This document shows, piece by piece, positions 35,614 to 47,519 of a stretch of 64,000 bases of DNA. The notes beneath the pieces are model-generated. The model saw only the letters and a list, made by a program, of their open reading frames with translations, did not search any database and had not been told where the DNA came from. Origin of the DNA: Haberlea rhodopensis (Eukaryota > Streptophyta > Magnoliopsida > Lamiales > Gesneriaceae); NCBI GenBank assembly GCA_907163345.1, contig CAJQUN010000058.1, forward strand, positions 1,240,001 through 1,304,000, given 5' to 3'. The stretch's first letter is position 1; each line of letters begins with the position of its first letter. Position numbers and translations under genes: made by a program.

Positions 35614-35779
35614 CCCCCCGCAAGCGAAGCATGGGATTCGGCTGAATGCAAAGCATGGAACGAAAGAAGCCAAACTTCAGACGTGATAGACTTTTGGTGA
35701 AAATATCAGCAACTTGTAGATTAGATGGAATATAATGTGTAGTAATTTTGCCAGTAGAGACAAGTTCACGCACAAAATG

Positions 35780-37985
35780 CTAATCAATGTCTATGTTTGG
35801 CACGTTTGTGGGCAATCGGATTTTGACTGAGGAAGAGTGCACTCTTGTTATCACGTAGAATAGTAGGTTGGACCGGTTGTAAGAGGCGAAGATCACGAAG
35901 TAGATTAGTGAGCCAAACAACCTCAGCAGCAGTATGAGCAAGAGCACGATATTCAGATTCGCAGCTGGAGCGAGAGACAGTTGGTTGTTTCTTAGCACTC
36001 CATGAAACCAAGTTGGGGCCGATGAAGATAGAGTAGCCGAGGTGGAACGACGAGTGTCAGAATAGTTGGCCCAATCTGCGTCAGAGTAAACAAGAACATG
36101 TGAGGATGGTGAGCGAGAGAAGCTTAATCCAAAGGATAAAGTGCCCTTGGCATAGCGTAAGATACGCTTCACAGCCTGAAAATGAATAATAGTGGGAGTC
36201 TGAAGATACTGGCTGACAGAATTGATAGCATACGCAAGATCCGGCCAGGTGATCGTAAGATACTACAGAGCACCCACTATGGAGCGATAGAGCTTGGGAT
36301 TATCGAAGGGCGTGCCTTCAGAATTCAAGCGTTGCGCGACGATGAGAGGAGTGGAGACTGGATTGCTGTCGTGTAATTAAGCACGCACCAAGATATCTTG
36401 TGCATATTTAGTTTGGCTTAAGAAAAGGCTGAAAAAAGGCCATCAGCAGTATAGGTAACCTCAAGTCCAAGAAAATAATTTAACTTGCCAAGATCCTTGA
36501 TTGCAAATTCCGAGTGAAGATGAGAAATCAACTTGCGGAGAAGAGATGAGTCATTTCCAGTGAGAATAATATTGTCAACATAGACCAAAAGGTATAGTAA
36601 GGCAGACCCACGACAGAAGATAAATAAGGAAGTGTCGGCACGACTGCAAAGGAAGCCCAAGTTGATAAGAAAATCGCTAAAACGCTGCGCGAGGAGCTTG
36701 TTTCAGGCCATAAAGAACCTTCTTTAAACGACAAACATGATGCGGAAAGCAAGAATCAATATAACCCGGTGGTTGCTCCATATAAACTATTTCAGACAAG
36801 AAACCATTGAGAAATGCATTTTTGACGTCAAGCTGATGAAGAGACCACTGACGCATAACAGCAATAGAGAGTACAACACGAACTGTAGAGGCTTTGACAA
36901 CAGGACTAAAGGTAGTGGTATAGTCAATACCAGGGACTTGAGTGTAGCCTTGAGCAACTAAACGAGCTTTGAGACGTTCAACAGAACCATCAGATAAAAA
37001 CTTTGTGCGGAGAACCCATTTAGAGGACGAGGAACAAGATCCCAAGTAGATTTCGTCTTGAGAGCAGCAATTTCTTCGTCCATAGCAGTTAACCATTCAG
37101 GATGTTTAGCAACAAATTTGAAGCCCTTGGGTTCCGTTTGATGGAGCAAACTATGAAAAGGAGTAGAACTTTGAAAATCAACCAAGCAACTAGGATGACG
37201 AGGCTTAAAGATACCAGCCTTGGCACGAGTAACCATAGGATGTGATGCATCGCGATGAGGGACTGATTGAGGCGCAGGTTGACACGGCGCTGATACAATA
37301 TCAGTAGACAAAGGAGGAACATTATATGGGCAGATCCAACATGGTGGTTGCAGCGGAGATGGCATAGATGGAGGCGACAAAGAAGGATGCGAAGTGTCAA
37401 GGCGTGGCAAGCCTGGTTAGACGAATGAACTAAAATCCAAAGAGGCCAGGGGCCGGGAGCTAGAAGATCTGGAGAATGAAAAATAGAATTCGTCAAATTG
37501 AACATGCCGAGAGACAAATATCCGAGAGGTTATAGGATCCAAACAACGAAAACCCTTGTTTTGAGAACTGTAGCCAATAAAATGCAAGGCCTGCTGCGAT
37601 GAGAGAACTTTGTTGGCGCATAATCTCGTAAACATGGAAAAACCCAACAGCCAAATGGATGAAAATTAGAATAGTTTGGTGCAAAGCCCAATAAAACTTG
37701 AAAAGGGGATAGATCAGCAAGCACCGGAGAAGGCAGACGATTGATGGTGTAGACAGCAGAGCTAAAATCATCAACCCAAAAAGTATTAGGTGTATGTGAA
37801 TGAAATAGCATTGCTAAGCCGGTTTCAGTTATATGATGGTGCTTGCGTTCAGCGCGTCCATTTTGGGCAGGCGTATAGGGGCAAGATAATTGATGATGAA
37901 TGCCATGAGTTTAAGATATGTCTGAAAGCGAGAGCTTGTAAATTCACCTCCACCGTCACTTTGGAAGTTCTTAATACAGCTGGAG
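35780..37985 (-). pseudogene. Copia integrase C-terminal part, reverse transcriptase and RNase H (broken)
   Basis: Read right to left: an integrase piece with QSDGGGEFTSSRFQTYL (about 37970), then FHSHTPNTFWVDDFSSAVYT and INRLPSPVLADLSPFQVL (37811-37530), a proline-rich linker, PEWLTAMDEEIAALKTKSTW, the reverse transcriptase with VAQGYTQVPGIDYTTTFSPV and LHQLDVKNAFLNGFLSEIVY, the active site YVDN (in LLVYVDNIILTGND, where copia elements usually have YVDD), and RNase H with VSWSAKKQPTVSRSSCESEY and NKSALFLSQNPIAHKRAKH. Frameshifts occur near 37830, 37400, 36980, 36690 and 36380. Confidence 0.85.
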
Positions 37986-37996
37986 AGCTGCTTTCT

Positions 37997-38432
37997 CACG
38001 TACAAATACAGAGAAGAGTGAACAGCAAACGATATCAGGGAAGAAGCGGACGGACCAGAAGAGGAGTTACGTGAACAAAGTGAAGAAAAATGAAGAGACG
38101 TGAGAGAAGAGAGGATAGAACTCGGCACTTTTGAGAAGAAAAATACAGAGAGGAGGAGGAGATTGAGAGAGAGACGTGACGTGAAGAACGAAGAAGAAAG
38201 AAACGTGAGATTCAGAGGAGTTCTGGGAGAAGAAAAGTACGTGAGTTGGAGGAGAGATCAGAAGTGAAGCAGCAGAGATATTGAGGGAGCAAAACATACA
38301 GAAGAGTGACGGGAGTAACGTTGAGAGACGCAGAGAGAGCAGGAGTTACGAACGAAAATAAGAGAGCCGTGAGGAGATTCAGAGTTGGATAGAAGAGCAG
38401 ATTGATTGGAGGTGAACGAGAGTGAAGCGAGG
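37997..38432. repeat. Left arm of a 436-bp inverted repeat
   Basis: Matches the reverse complement of 39379-39815 with few differences over the whole length. The ends of the match are TACGTGAGAAAGC on the outer side and CTCACTTTCG-like sequence on the inner side. The loop between the arms is about 950 bp of Athila-type LTR. Open frames of about 75 residues in each arm mirror each other and are not genes. Confidence 0.8.
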
Positions 38433-40065
38433 ACTAGGAAATAAATATCAAATCGACTAGTTTAACTATATTTAGCCTACGAAAAATGGTTATAACTAAT
38501 TAACTAAAGTGACAAATTAACTAAATATTAAACCCAAACAAACTATAGAGAATGAGAATAAAATCAATAGAGACAATTATCAAGACTTTCGGTTCACCTA
38601 TGTAATCCCTCACAATTCGCCTATTAGTTAAGAATTAAATTCAAACAATCTAAGGTGACGAGTTTTCCTAATTCACTTGTTATACCTTGGTCCGGCTATA
38701 ACAGATCTAATACTAACGTAACAATAAGCCACTCTCGTACCCTTATTGAACAATTAATATTGTAAATCGATCTATGAAAACTTATAGCCTTCGATTTTGG
38801 TAAATCTATTGCTATCACACGTGTGCTAGATTTTACTTGGTCCGTCTCAACCTAAAACCCACGGCAAAGATCACTTTATCGAATCACAATATCCTATGGT
38901 CAATTCAATTGCAATTTAATATCATTCAAGGATGGCCAAACCCTTAAAAGCATGAAGAACAATGATCTTAAACACATAGATATATAAGAATCAATCAAAA
39001 CATTCAAATTAAATCATGGGTTCATAACATAGGATCCCCTAAGTCTTGATAACAAACTTAGCCTAGCAACATATTCAAAATCAAATGCAATATCATGTAT
39101 TTCAACATCAAAAGCATAAGAAAATCAAATAGAATCAAACAAAGTTTAGAAATACGTATAAACTAGCGATGTTGAATCGCGTCGTCAATCCGTCCTCCGT
39201 CTCTCGCTTTGTATCATTGTACGTGACTCTTCTTCACCAACACCTTTTCTCGTCACTTTTTCTATTATGTGAATCTCCCAATCTCCTGTTCACCACAATT
39301 CACGTCTGTCTTGCTGTGCTGTACGTTCTTCACCAATTCTCCTCAAGTGAATTCCAGTTTCCTTACAGTACGTGAGTTCTTCTCGCTTCACCCTCGTTCA
39401 CCTCCAATCAATCTGCTCTTCTATCCAACTCTGAATTTCCTCACGGCTCTCTTATTTTCGTTCGTAACTCCTGCTCTCTCTGCGTCTCTCAACGTTACTC
39501 CCGTCACTCTTTTGTATGTTTCGCTCCCTCAAAATCTCTGCTGCTTCACTTCTGATCTCTCCTACAACTCACGTACTTTTCTTCTCCCAGAACTCCTCTA
39601 AATCTCACGTTTCTTTCTTCTTCGTTCTTCACGTCACGTCTCTCTCTCAATCTCCTCCTCCTCTCTGTATTTTTCTTCTCAAAAGTGCCGAGTTCTATCC
39701 TCTCTTCTCTCACGTCTCTTCACTTTTCTTCACTTTGTTCACGTAACTCCTCTTATGGTCCGTCCGCTTCTTCCCTGATATCGTTTGCTGTTCACTCTTC
39801 TCTGTATTTGTACGTGAGTCCCTGGCTCTCCTTTTTGTTCACGTTTTATCCTCCTTTTTATATCTGATATCGTCGATTTGCTCTTATCTCCTTCACGTAT
39901 ATCAGCTCTTCGTGCTGCTCTCCTCACTCGTCACTCTCTTTCACGTAATAATATATCTTTGATGTTCACGTTCCTTCTGTTTTTCCAATTCCCGTGACTC
40001 TCTCTAATATATCTGAATTGATTCCAAGTCAAGTACGTTGGTTGCTCTACGGAGACGGGTCTTTC
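38433..40065 (-). repeat. Athila-type LTR fragment, minus strand (right part of a split LTR)
   Basis: The reverse complement of 38440-39190 follows the Athila LTR from GATTCAACATCG through TGCTAGGCTAAGTTTGTTAT and on to the region ending the R/U5 part, but is more diverged than 43532-45091. Its beginning is at 42875-42628, so the LTR was split by the element at 40066-42627. The LTR end is missing at the 38432 inverted-repeat junction. Confidence 0.65.
39379..39815. repeat. Right arm of the 436-bp inverted repeat
   Basis: Pyrimidine-rich on the plus strand (TCTCCTCCTCCTCTCTG and similar), the complement of 37997-38432. It lies inside the Athila-type LTR, so the left arm is probably an inverted duplication of LTR sequence. 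Confidence 0.8.
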
Positions 40066-40599
40066 TCAGGGCCTTCCTACCTTAACATCATCTTAACAAC
40101 ATATTAGGGACTAAACATGCATTTATAACCTCTTAGGGCACCGGTTGTAGCTTTGAGCTAATAAGATTACGGGCCAAAAATGAAATTTCAAACTTAATTA
40201 ATTACATTCTCAAAATGAATGTTAAGGCGATAGAATTATACTACTCCTAGAGTAGAGACTATCCAAAAATCCTGTATCCTAACTTCTTTCATGCTCCTCG
40301 TAGCTCACTGCCTCAACCCGGCCCTTAGTCCTCCAAACCAAAGGTGTACCTACAGGAACAACCCATCATGAGCATGCACATCATTACTTAACATCATAAG
40401 GTAATGGCATATAAACAAATGCATGAAAGTAATTGGTAACGTATACTTCATGGTTAATCGCATTAACCCTCTTTGGTTGTCCCTGTTTCATAGCCATGCA
40501 TATAATCATTAGTTCTTGATATGAATGATTAAAATCATACTTCGAATATATGCTCATAACCAACAATGTTAATTAGAAATGGACTGTCCTGGTTCTATT

Positions 40600-40800
40600 A
40601 TGACAGCGTCACATTTGGCCCCCTCGCTCGACATAAGGCGGAATTGTGATACCCCTCGCTACGCCTTGATAGCGGATGTATCTCCTCGCTTAGCGGAATA
40701 TGATACCCCTCGCTACGCCTTGATAGCGGATGTATCCCCTTGCTAGTTATGTGAGCGGCAAGTACCTTCCTCGCTTGCCCATAATAACCACCGGACATTC
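40600..40800. repeat. GCGAGGGGTATCA minisatellite in the solo LTR
   Basis: Units such as CCCCTCGCTACGCCTTGATA followed by GCGGATGTATC occur two to three times, with shorter GAGCGAGG-like remnants. Related GCGAGGGAT phrases occur at 48300-48480. Confidence 0.65.
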
Positions 40801-40819
40801 AACCATTCTTAATAACATA

Positions 40820-41470
40820 GTTTAATATTCATCATAAACATCATAGCATCTTATAGACATCATCATCTTGTAAAACATCATCATCTTATAAATATCATCA
40901 TCTTATAACATCATCATCATATAAGCATCATCATCTTATAACATCATCATCATATAAGCATCATCATCTTATGAACATCATAACAAAATATAATAGTAAA
41001 TGTATGAAATCTTAGTTAAGAAAACTGCTGGTTATTCGTTAACTTCTTTTTACTGACCCTGATTCACATTCATGCATATGGACATCTTACCCTATCGTAT
41101 GGCATCTTACAATATCATAAACATCGTATGGCATCTTACCATATGGGCATCTTACCCTTTCATAAACATTGCATGGCATCTTACCATATGGGCATCTTAC
41201 CCTTTCATAAACATCGCATGGCATCTTACCATATGTGCATCTTACCCTTTCATAAACATCGTATCATTATTAAACATCGTATAAACATCATCATCATAAA
41301 CTTACTTATCATAACATCATTGTAAACATCTTGTCATCTTTATTCATCATACACGTCATCATCATAAACTTACTTATCATAACATCATCGTAAACATCTT
41401 GTCATCTTTATTCATCATACACGTCATCATCATAAACTTACTTATCATAATCATCGTCATAACATCGTAA
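40820..41470. repeat. Several tandem repeats (CATCATCATCTTATAA and longer units)
   Basis: CATCATCATCTTATAA-type units at 40855-40980; about four units of roughly 45 bp with GGCATCTTACCATATGGGCA at 41095-41260; and about three units of roughly 70 bp with ACTTACTTATCATAACATCA at 41290-41450. All lie inside the solo LTR. Confidence 0.75.
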
Positions 41471-41707
41471 ATACTTATGCAATCATAGCATTATCATAGT
41501 ATAGGGGTATGGTTTACCGTCCGATGCCCGTACGTCTCTTACGTACCTTAATTCCCAAAAATGGAGAAGTTGTAGAACTTTATCTCCGTGAAGTTGTGGG
41601 TACCTGGGATGGTTCTACATAACCATACAAATTGATATTAGAAGCTAAACAATAGCCAAATACCAAAAATTCAACAAAAATCATCATTTTCCACTTTTTA
41701 AACAGTG

Positions 41708-41855
41708 GCGATCGATCGTTACTTGAGGCGATCGATCGCCTCACTTTTTGCCTTGCGGCGATCGATCGCTTCATTTGAGGCGATTGATCACCTGCTACGC
41801 GAAATGGCTACTGGCCTTCGGCGATCGATCGCCTCATTTCAGGCGATCGATCGCC
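41708..41855. promoter_or_regulatory. Paired GATCGATC palindromes in the minus-strand LTR
   Basis: Six motifs in three pairs. Cores start at 41710/41730, 41760/41782 (the second reads GATTGATC) and 41823/41845, so spacings are 20, 22 and 22 bp. Spacers read TTACTTGAG-, TTCATTTGAG- and CTCATTTCAG-like. GGCTACTGG precedes the third pair, as in the Athila interior. Confidence 0.75.
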
Positions 41856-42627
41856 ACCTGCTGGTGCGCGATTTTTCACCATTTTTGAGCACTTTTCAAG
41901 CTCCATCTTAAACCATTCGAACCCAAACTTTTCTACAACATCAACATCATCATAACCCACTAAAACCCACATAAAACACTTCAAAAATCATACCCCCAAC
42001 AACATACAACACATACTCAAACAAACCCACATAAATCACTTCAAAATCACCCCATTTCAAATCCAAACATCATCACAACTTTAGGAAGGGTTCCATACCT
42101 CTTGAAGACTCCAAATCTTGACAAAAATCACACAAACACAAGTTTTGTGGGACTTTCCTTCTCCTTCCTTGGAGGATTTCGAAAATGGGTAAATGGTAGG
42201 GTTTTGGGAGTGGTTTGGGGATTTAGAGTGTAAAAGGGTAAAATGAGATAAAGTGTAGGAAAAAGGTGGGTATAATGGGGGTTAAAAGGGGTTGTGTAAT
42301 TTAATTAAAATTTGTACCCCAAACTTAACATGATGTATAAAATACCCTAACATGGTATTTTAAAAGCATTTACAAAAATGCATCCAACTTCAATAAATCC
42401 ATAATTTCCTCATAATTAACAATTAACACAAATACATCATGTTAACACTTCATTACCCAACATGCATAACATGCACCCTGAAACTAATCCCCCGGGTCAC
42501 GCCTATTATGTGACTAAGCATTTCATCATGATAATCAATTTCAATACATAAATCGATTATCCACATAATTAATCATATTAACATAATTAATGCCTTAATT
42601 GCAATTAATCATTTCGGGGACATCACA

Positions 42628-42875
42628 CTTATGCTCTTTTAAATCCTCTAATATCATATATTATAATATAATATTTCATCCATGTTCGATAATATCCGGT
42701 TGTGCTCGATTTGGTCTTTTTCATTAATTAAAGCTCATTTTCTCGACTTTTATGCATTTGGACCTGGATCCCTGAAATATACAAATATATACCAAAACGC
42801 GTAATATTTCCCAGGAATCACTACAAAAACGCCCCTAATTATATATCAAATTAAGTGTAAAAATCACACTTATCA
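42628..42875 (-). repeat. Athila-type LTR start, minus strand (left part of the split LTR)
   Basis: The reverse complement starts TGATAAGTGTGATTTTTACA at 42875, like the Athila LTR start at 10375, and runs until the chromovirus-like LTR begins at 42627. Confidence 0.7.
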
Positions 42876-43531
42876 ATTGTCCATAGCGTTGACGATAGCG
42901 ATCTGCCGTGTGACCCGACAGATTTGGCAGCGAGGGACATAGGTATGCTATCCACGGGACGGCCACGACCACGGTGAGAGTCACCACGACCACGGCCTCG
43001 GTAAGTGCTCGAGTTTATAGCCAAGCGTGCAGAACCAGTAGCAACGAATGCAGCAGGATGCTGTTGAGAACCATCAAGAGATTGCTGAAAATTTTTGAAG
43101 CTTTCGGCCTTAGAAACAAGATCAGTAAAGTGTGCCAGCGGAGAAATAGCCATTTGAGCGACTGAAATTTTTGAAAAGGCTGGACCCAAACCACGAAGAA
43201 ACCAATGGGATTTGTCCGTGTCATCAACGGAACGATCAATAGCGGCAAGTTGATCACAGAGAGATTTGAATTGCCTCGCATAATCAGTAGTGACTGGATG
43301 AGTCCCCTTTTTCATGAGTTGAAGGTGGTCCTTGATACGCAGTTCACGTGCCTTAGAGTTATGGCTAAAGGCAGATTCAAGAGCGAGCCATGCGGGACGA
43401 GAAGTCGGGCATCCAAGTACTTTGGCCATGGCTTCCTCGGAAATGGACGATAAATGGAGACTGAGAAGACGTTGATCTTGCATATGCCAATCAATAAATT
43501 TGGGATTGATAGTGGTAGAACCATCGGTGGC
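42876..43531 (-). pseudogene. Copia gag, C-terminal part (interrupted)
   Basis: A 210-residue open stretch with the gag-polypeptide domain of plant copia elements: LSLHLSSISEEAMAKVLGC, PAWLALESAFSHNSKARELR, and LCDQLAAIDRSVDDTDKSHW. A glycine/arginine-rich stretch (GRGRGDSHRGRGRP) follows, then in another frame the first half of a zinc knuckle (RCQIC). The insertion at 42875 cuts inside the knuckle. The N-terminal part is at 45092-45296, on the far side of a solo LTR. Confidence 0.85.
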
Positions 43532-45091
43532 TGATCGCTTATTTTTTTAAACAATTAATTCAAATCTAGCGATTTAGACCGCAAGTGCACGGTGTCAAGT
43601 TTTAGTATAGATAGGAAGATACGGATTGTCGAACCCACAGGGACTAACAAGTAAGTACCAAATAAGACACTTTTGACTATATTTAACCTATGATAATTAA
43701 TTAAATAATTAAACTACTAATTAATTAAAATTAACTACTAATCCAACCAAGTCAATCAAAATAAACGAGAAAAATCCACAAGAAACGATTATCAAGGCGT
43801 CGGCTCACCAATGCAATTCCCTACAATTTTCGATTGAAAATTCAAATATTTCTAAGGTGACGAGTTCTCCCAATTTATCTAATACACTCTCTCGAGCTAT
43901 ATTAAACCTAACACCGAATTGCAGTAAGTAACTCTCGTTCACTTATTTAACAATTCAATGTTGCATAAGATCCATGAAAACTCCTAGCTTTCAATTACTA
44001 GATATCTATGGCTATCACGCATGTATTTGACGTCATCTCTCGATCTCGATCTGAAATCCATGGTATGAGTTATTAATTCAGTATCATAAAATCATCTCTC
44101 GATCTCAATTACGATACTAACATCATTCAAAGGTGATCAAACCTCTAAAAGCATGAAGAACATAAAACATACGCAAAGAACTATAAGAATTCAATCATTA
44201 AATCATCAAATCGAAGGTTCATAACAAAGGTTCGCCTAGCCTCGATAAATAAACTTAGTTCATACTCATAAATAAATACCAATACTCAAACATGTCTTGC
44301 AACAATCCAAGCATGATATAATCAAAATAAAACTACACTAAAGTTTAAAAGTAAGAATAAACTCCCAGCGTCGACTCCGGTTGTAGATCCTCACTCCTTC
44401 TCTTACTTCCTTCTCGATCGTCTCTTTAATCGCCTTGTTGGAGTTGTTCCAAAGTCATAGGGTAAAAGGTTGAAGGTAAGGGCTGGCCGAGTGAAGGTGA
44501 CATGAAGATTGTGAAGGAATTTCTCAAAAAGACGTATGAGGCTCTCACGTGAGTTTTTATGGTTCTGAAATCAAAAGATGAGGCGTCAGGTCGTGGAGGG
44601 ATTTTGGTTGGGGCGTCTGATGTGGTTCCTCGGTGGTTAGTTGGAAGTGAAGACTATAATATATTTTAATTCCTTGCTTATCTGATATCATTCTGATTTG
44701 TTTCCTATCCACTGAATAGTTCCTTCCTTTTTATAAAAACTTATCTCCAACAATCAAATCTCCTCCAAATAATTAATAAAATATGCTCATTATCATCCTT
44801 CCTTCAAATTCTCTCGGGTGTCACCTCATACTTTAATCATAAAGTCCATGCATATATTGTATCTCACGTGCGTGTTAATTCCTTTTAAAATCTGATGAGA
44901 ACCTCCTGAGATATGCTAGCTCGGTTTAATCATTTGTCATCGTTTTTAACGCTTTTTGTTCATTTCCTCGCATTTCTACGTAAATTCCTGTAACATGCAA
45001 AATAATACCAAAAAGTGTAATATCGTCCAAAAATCACTGTAAAATATAATGAGAAAACATAGAAATATACGTACAAAAATGTCACTTATCA
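43532..45091 (-). repeat. Solo LTR of the Athila type, minus strand
   Basis: The reverse complement starts TGATAAGTGACATTTTTGTA at 45091 and ends AAAATAAGCGATCA at 43532, matching both ends of the Athila LTR, and is 1560 bp. Flanks GTGGC (43527-43531) and ATGGC (45092-45096) match at 4 of 5 positions. No internal region is attached, so it is a solo LTR left by LTR-LTR recombination. It lacks the GATCGATC array at the position where the Athila copy at 10375 has it. Confidence 0.8.
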
Positions 45092-45296
45092 ATGGCCGAT
45101 GTGGTTGGGGATGGAGTTATGACGTCGCCATCAATAAAGGCAAGGAGATTTTGGCATGTGAAAGTGTCACAATTTGATTTTTCCAGAGACAATAATTGGA
45201 GGAAGAAAGTTTAATTGTGATCATATGGATCATAGTGAAAAAAGATAAGGTGGAATCGGTAGCAACAGTGACGGAAGAAGCTACAGAATCGGCCAT
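45092..45296 (-). pseudogene. Copia gag, N-terminal part (interrupted)
   Basis: An ATG at 45296 opens MADSVASSVTVATDST, followed by the motif around NYCLWKNQ (copia gags usually have NYxLW near the N-terminus). It is cut at 45092 by the solo LTR. One frame change occurs before the junction. Confidence 0.7.
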
Positions 45297-45343
45297 GGAG
45301 GATCGAAATTTTTAGGTGTGAGCCGAGGAGCTGACTGATACCA

Positions 45344-45537
45344 TGTAAAGAACAATTGATCCACCTTAAATCTTGGTGGTGATTGTGCACACAATATATA
45401 TATCAATGTTTACAGAATACAAAATAACAAAAGATCCTAGTGAATCGTATCTACAAGGAAACAAATCATATACAATATATCTAGGTATAACAAGAATATA
45501 TTGCCTAATCTTTAGAGGATTTAAATTATCTTCAACA
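45344..45537 (-). repeat. Copia LTR (5' LTR of the minus-strand element)
   Basis: 194 bp from TGTAAAGAACAATTGATCC to TTATCTTCAACA. The PBS-like TGGTATCAGTCAGC (minus strand, about 45330-45343) adjoins it. Confidence 0.85.
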
Positions 45538-45542
45538 GATAC

Positions 45543-46576
45543 AAGGTATTGTTTGGTTTGAGGATAAATATAGGATAATTTTTGGGTTAAATTTTATCAC
45601 ATATTTGTTTTGATTTTAAGAAAAAATTATCCCATCATATCGATCTCATTTTAATCTTACTTTATAACAAAATGACTAATATATAATTTCCCATTCTTTT
45701 TTACTATTTCAAGAATTGAAATTTCCGCCATAAATTTCAACTTACTTCATATAACTTAATCAAAAAAAATTAGAATTTTGAAATTCCAGTCAAAATTTGA
45801 AATTCGAAATTTCGAGGGTATTTTAATCATTATGCCAAACAATAAAATTAATCTATCATTTTAAAATCATATCAGACACAATATAACTTATAACAATGTA
45901 TTATTTATAACCATATCATAATTTTAATAATTCTATCACTTATCTTATCATCCGCTCCAAACAGTACTTAAGAATATTTGAGCTTCGACTTGTGTTCATT
46001 TTTTTGTCTACCTTCACACCTTTAAATATATTTGTCAATGGAATATTAAAGTAATTAAGGGACATGAGAAAATGCATCAATATTTTGACAAATTCTTATG
46101 TCGCATCCATGCATAAACTATTTTACGGAAGTTAATTTTAGTTATGATTATCGAATTACCATAAATCAGAAAAAAATGACTCAAAAATTAAATATTTTAA
46201 GAATGACCAAGTTAATCATCTATGAAATTCAAATTATTATGTCATAATTAAAGGATTATTGGCAACAAACCCCGTGATTTTCCAAATAGGTTATTTACAC
46301 CACTGTTATTTGAAAATAAACAGTTTACCCAATGTGATATTCAAAATATGTAGTTTATCCCTTATCGTTTGAAAATAAGCAGTTTACCCAATGCAGTTTG
46401 TCAAAAGCAGTTTACCACATATAGTTTGTTAATATGTAAAAACACCCACCGTGCATGCTATATTCTTCAAATCTTAGAGGGGTAAAATGAATAGTTTGAA
46501 AATCACATTGGACAAATTGTCTATTTATAAACCACATGAGGTAAAATATCTACTGAGAATACTGTGGATAAATTGT
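45543..46576. other. AT-rich spacer, no gene seen
   Basis: Contains a degenerate repeat of TTTGAAAATAAACAGTTTAC (46300-46440, three to four copies). No open frame of interest. Confidence 0.55.
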
Positions 46577-46840
46577 CATCGGCTATGATGCACGGACACT
46601 CCTAAAAATCACTAGGTGCAGTGTCAGACACTTCTAGGACACCGGCACTTCTCGGACAGTCACCAGACACGTGTCGGACACGCCACATGGCGTATCCTTA
46701 ATTCTTTAAAAAAATTTAAATCGGACACACTTGTTGGGGACTCCATTCAAAATCGGATACCGTGTCGGACACGATCGATGTGCGTGTCCAATACAGAATG
46801 TACACTTTTGGGGGTTAATTGTTCAATTTGAAAAGTTCGA
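46577..46840 (+). repeat. Dispersed CGGACAC-rich repeat, copy 2
   Basis: Starts CTATGATGCACGGACACTCC and ends GGGGGTTAATTGTTCAATTT, matching 29805-30065. It ends exactly where the truncated LTR at 46841 begins. Confidence 0.7.
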
Positions 46841-47503
46841 TTTGAGTATGAGTAAAGTTAATCAATGTAATGATTAACTGATTTTGGGAGTTTGATGGTT
46901 TGGCTATTGTGAGAACAGGAATAACATGGGGGATCCCATTTGATGACTATATTATACAAGGAGTATCTTTTAAATTTACAGCTTTATATTATGTAAATTT
47001 TGAACTGTGATATTGCTGTTATTGAGATGGTGTTATTGGTATGCTCATCTCGGGTGGGGGCTGTTTCTGTTGGGACAGGTAGAACAGGTACAACAATGGC
47101 TCTAGAGTTGAGTTCGAGCTGTTGATTGAAAATGATTCCAGGGTTGAGGTACCAATGACGGTATTGTGTAGTATGTTTATACAGTAGATACACATTAATT
47201 ATTCAATGATCCCAATGTGAGCATTCTCATACGTGTATATGGTTTGTATAAAGGTTGCTAGATTTCTCTTATGGTTGCATGCAATTAATTATGGAGTATT
47301 GCATGATGAATTGAGAACATGTTAGTGTATTATGAGGTGTATGCTTATGCTAGTGGAGTGGTATATGGGAACTGAACATTAAGTGGACTAATGTCAAAAA
47401 TTTTATAGATGGCATATACGAGGATTTTGCTAATGTTATAAAATCATGCATCATTATTTGTGATAATACACTAATAGCGGGTTAAAGTAGCGAGGGCCTT
47501 ACA
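46841..47503 (+). repeat. 5' LTR remnant of the non-coding element
   Basis: The part 46841-47230 matches 62303-62688 of the 3' LTR. It continues to AGCGAGGGCCTTACA at 47503. The first 1.6 kb of the LTR is missing, replaced by the CGGACAC-rich repeat. Confidence 0.75.
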
Positions 47504-47507
47504 TTAG

Positions 47508-47519
47508 TGGTATCAGAGC
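47508..47519 (+). other. Primer-binding site (initiator tRNA-Met)
   Basis: TGGTATCAGAGC, four bases after the LTR end, the usual plant PBS. Confidence 0.85.

Larger units (their letters stand above)
40066..42627 (-). repeat. Solo LTR of the chromovirus-like non-coding family, minus strand
   Basis: On the minus strand it starts TGTGATGTCCCCGAAATGAT at 42627 and ends GGAAGGCCCTGA near 40066, like the LTRs at 60660 and 62689 (TGTGATGTCC, and AGGGCCTTACA at 47503). It has the same order of parts: AT-rich start, leader, GATCGATC array (41708-41855), then GCGAGGGGTATCA-type and ATGATGATG-type tandem repeats. No internal region or partner LTR adjoins it. Its edges are approximate and no clear duplication was found. 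Confidence 0.6.
35418..45537 (-). mobile_element. Ty1/copia retrotransposon, minus strand, interrupted
   Basis: LTRs at 35418-35613 and 45344-45537 with a perfect 5-bp duplication GATAC (35413-35417 and 45538-45542). On the minus strand a PBS-like TGGTATCAGTCAGC follows the right LTR and a purine tract GCGGGGGGTG precedes the left one. Coding parts: gag at 45296-45092 plus 43531-42876, then pol at about 37985-35780. A 1.56-kb Athila-type solo LTR splits gag, and a 4.9-kb composite insertion replaces the protease and first half of integrase. It is not autonomous. Confidence 0.88.

Noticed and set aside
38067..39746. Mirror pair of 76-residue frames
   Set aside because: They are the two arms of an inverted repeat in pyrimidine-rich LTR leader DNA.
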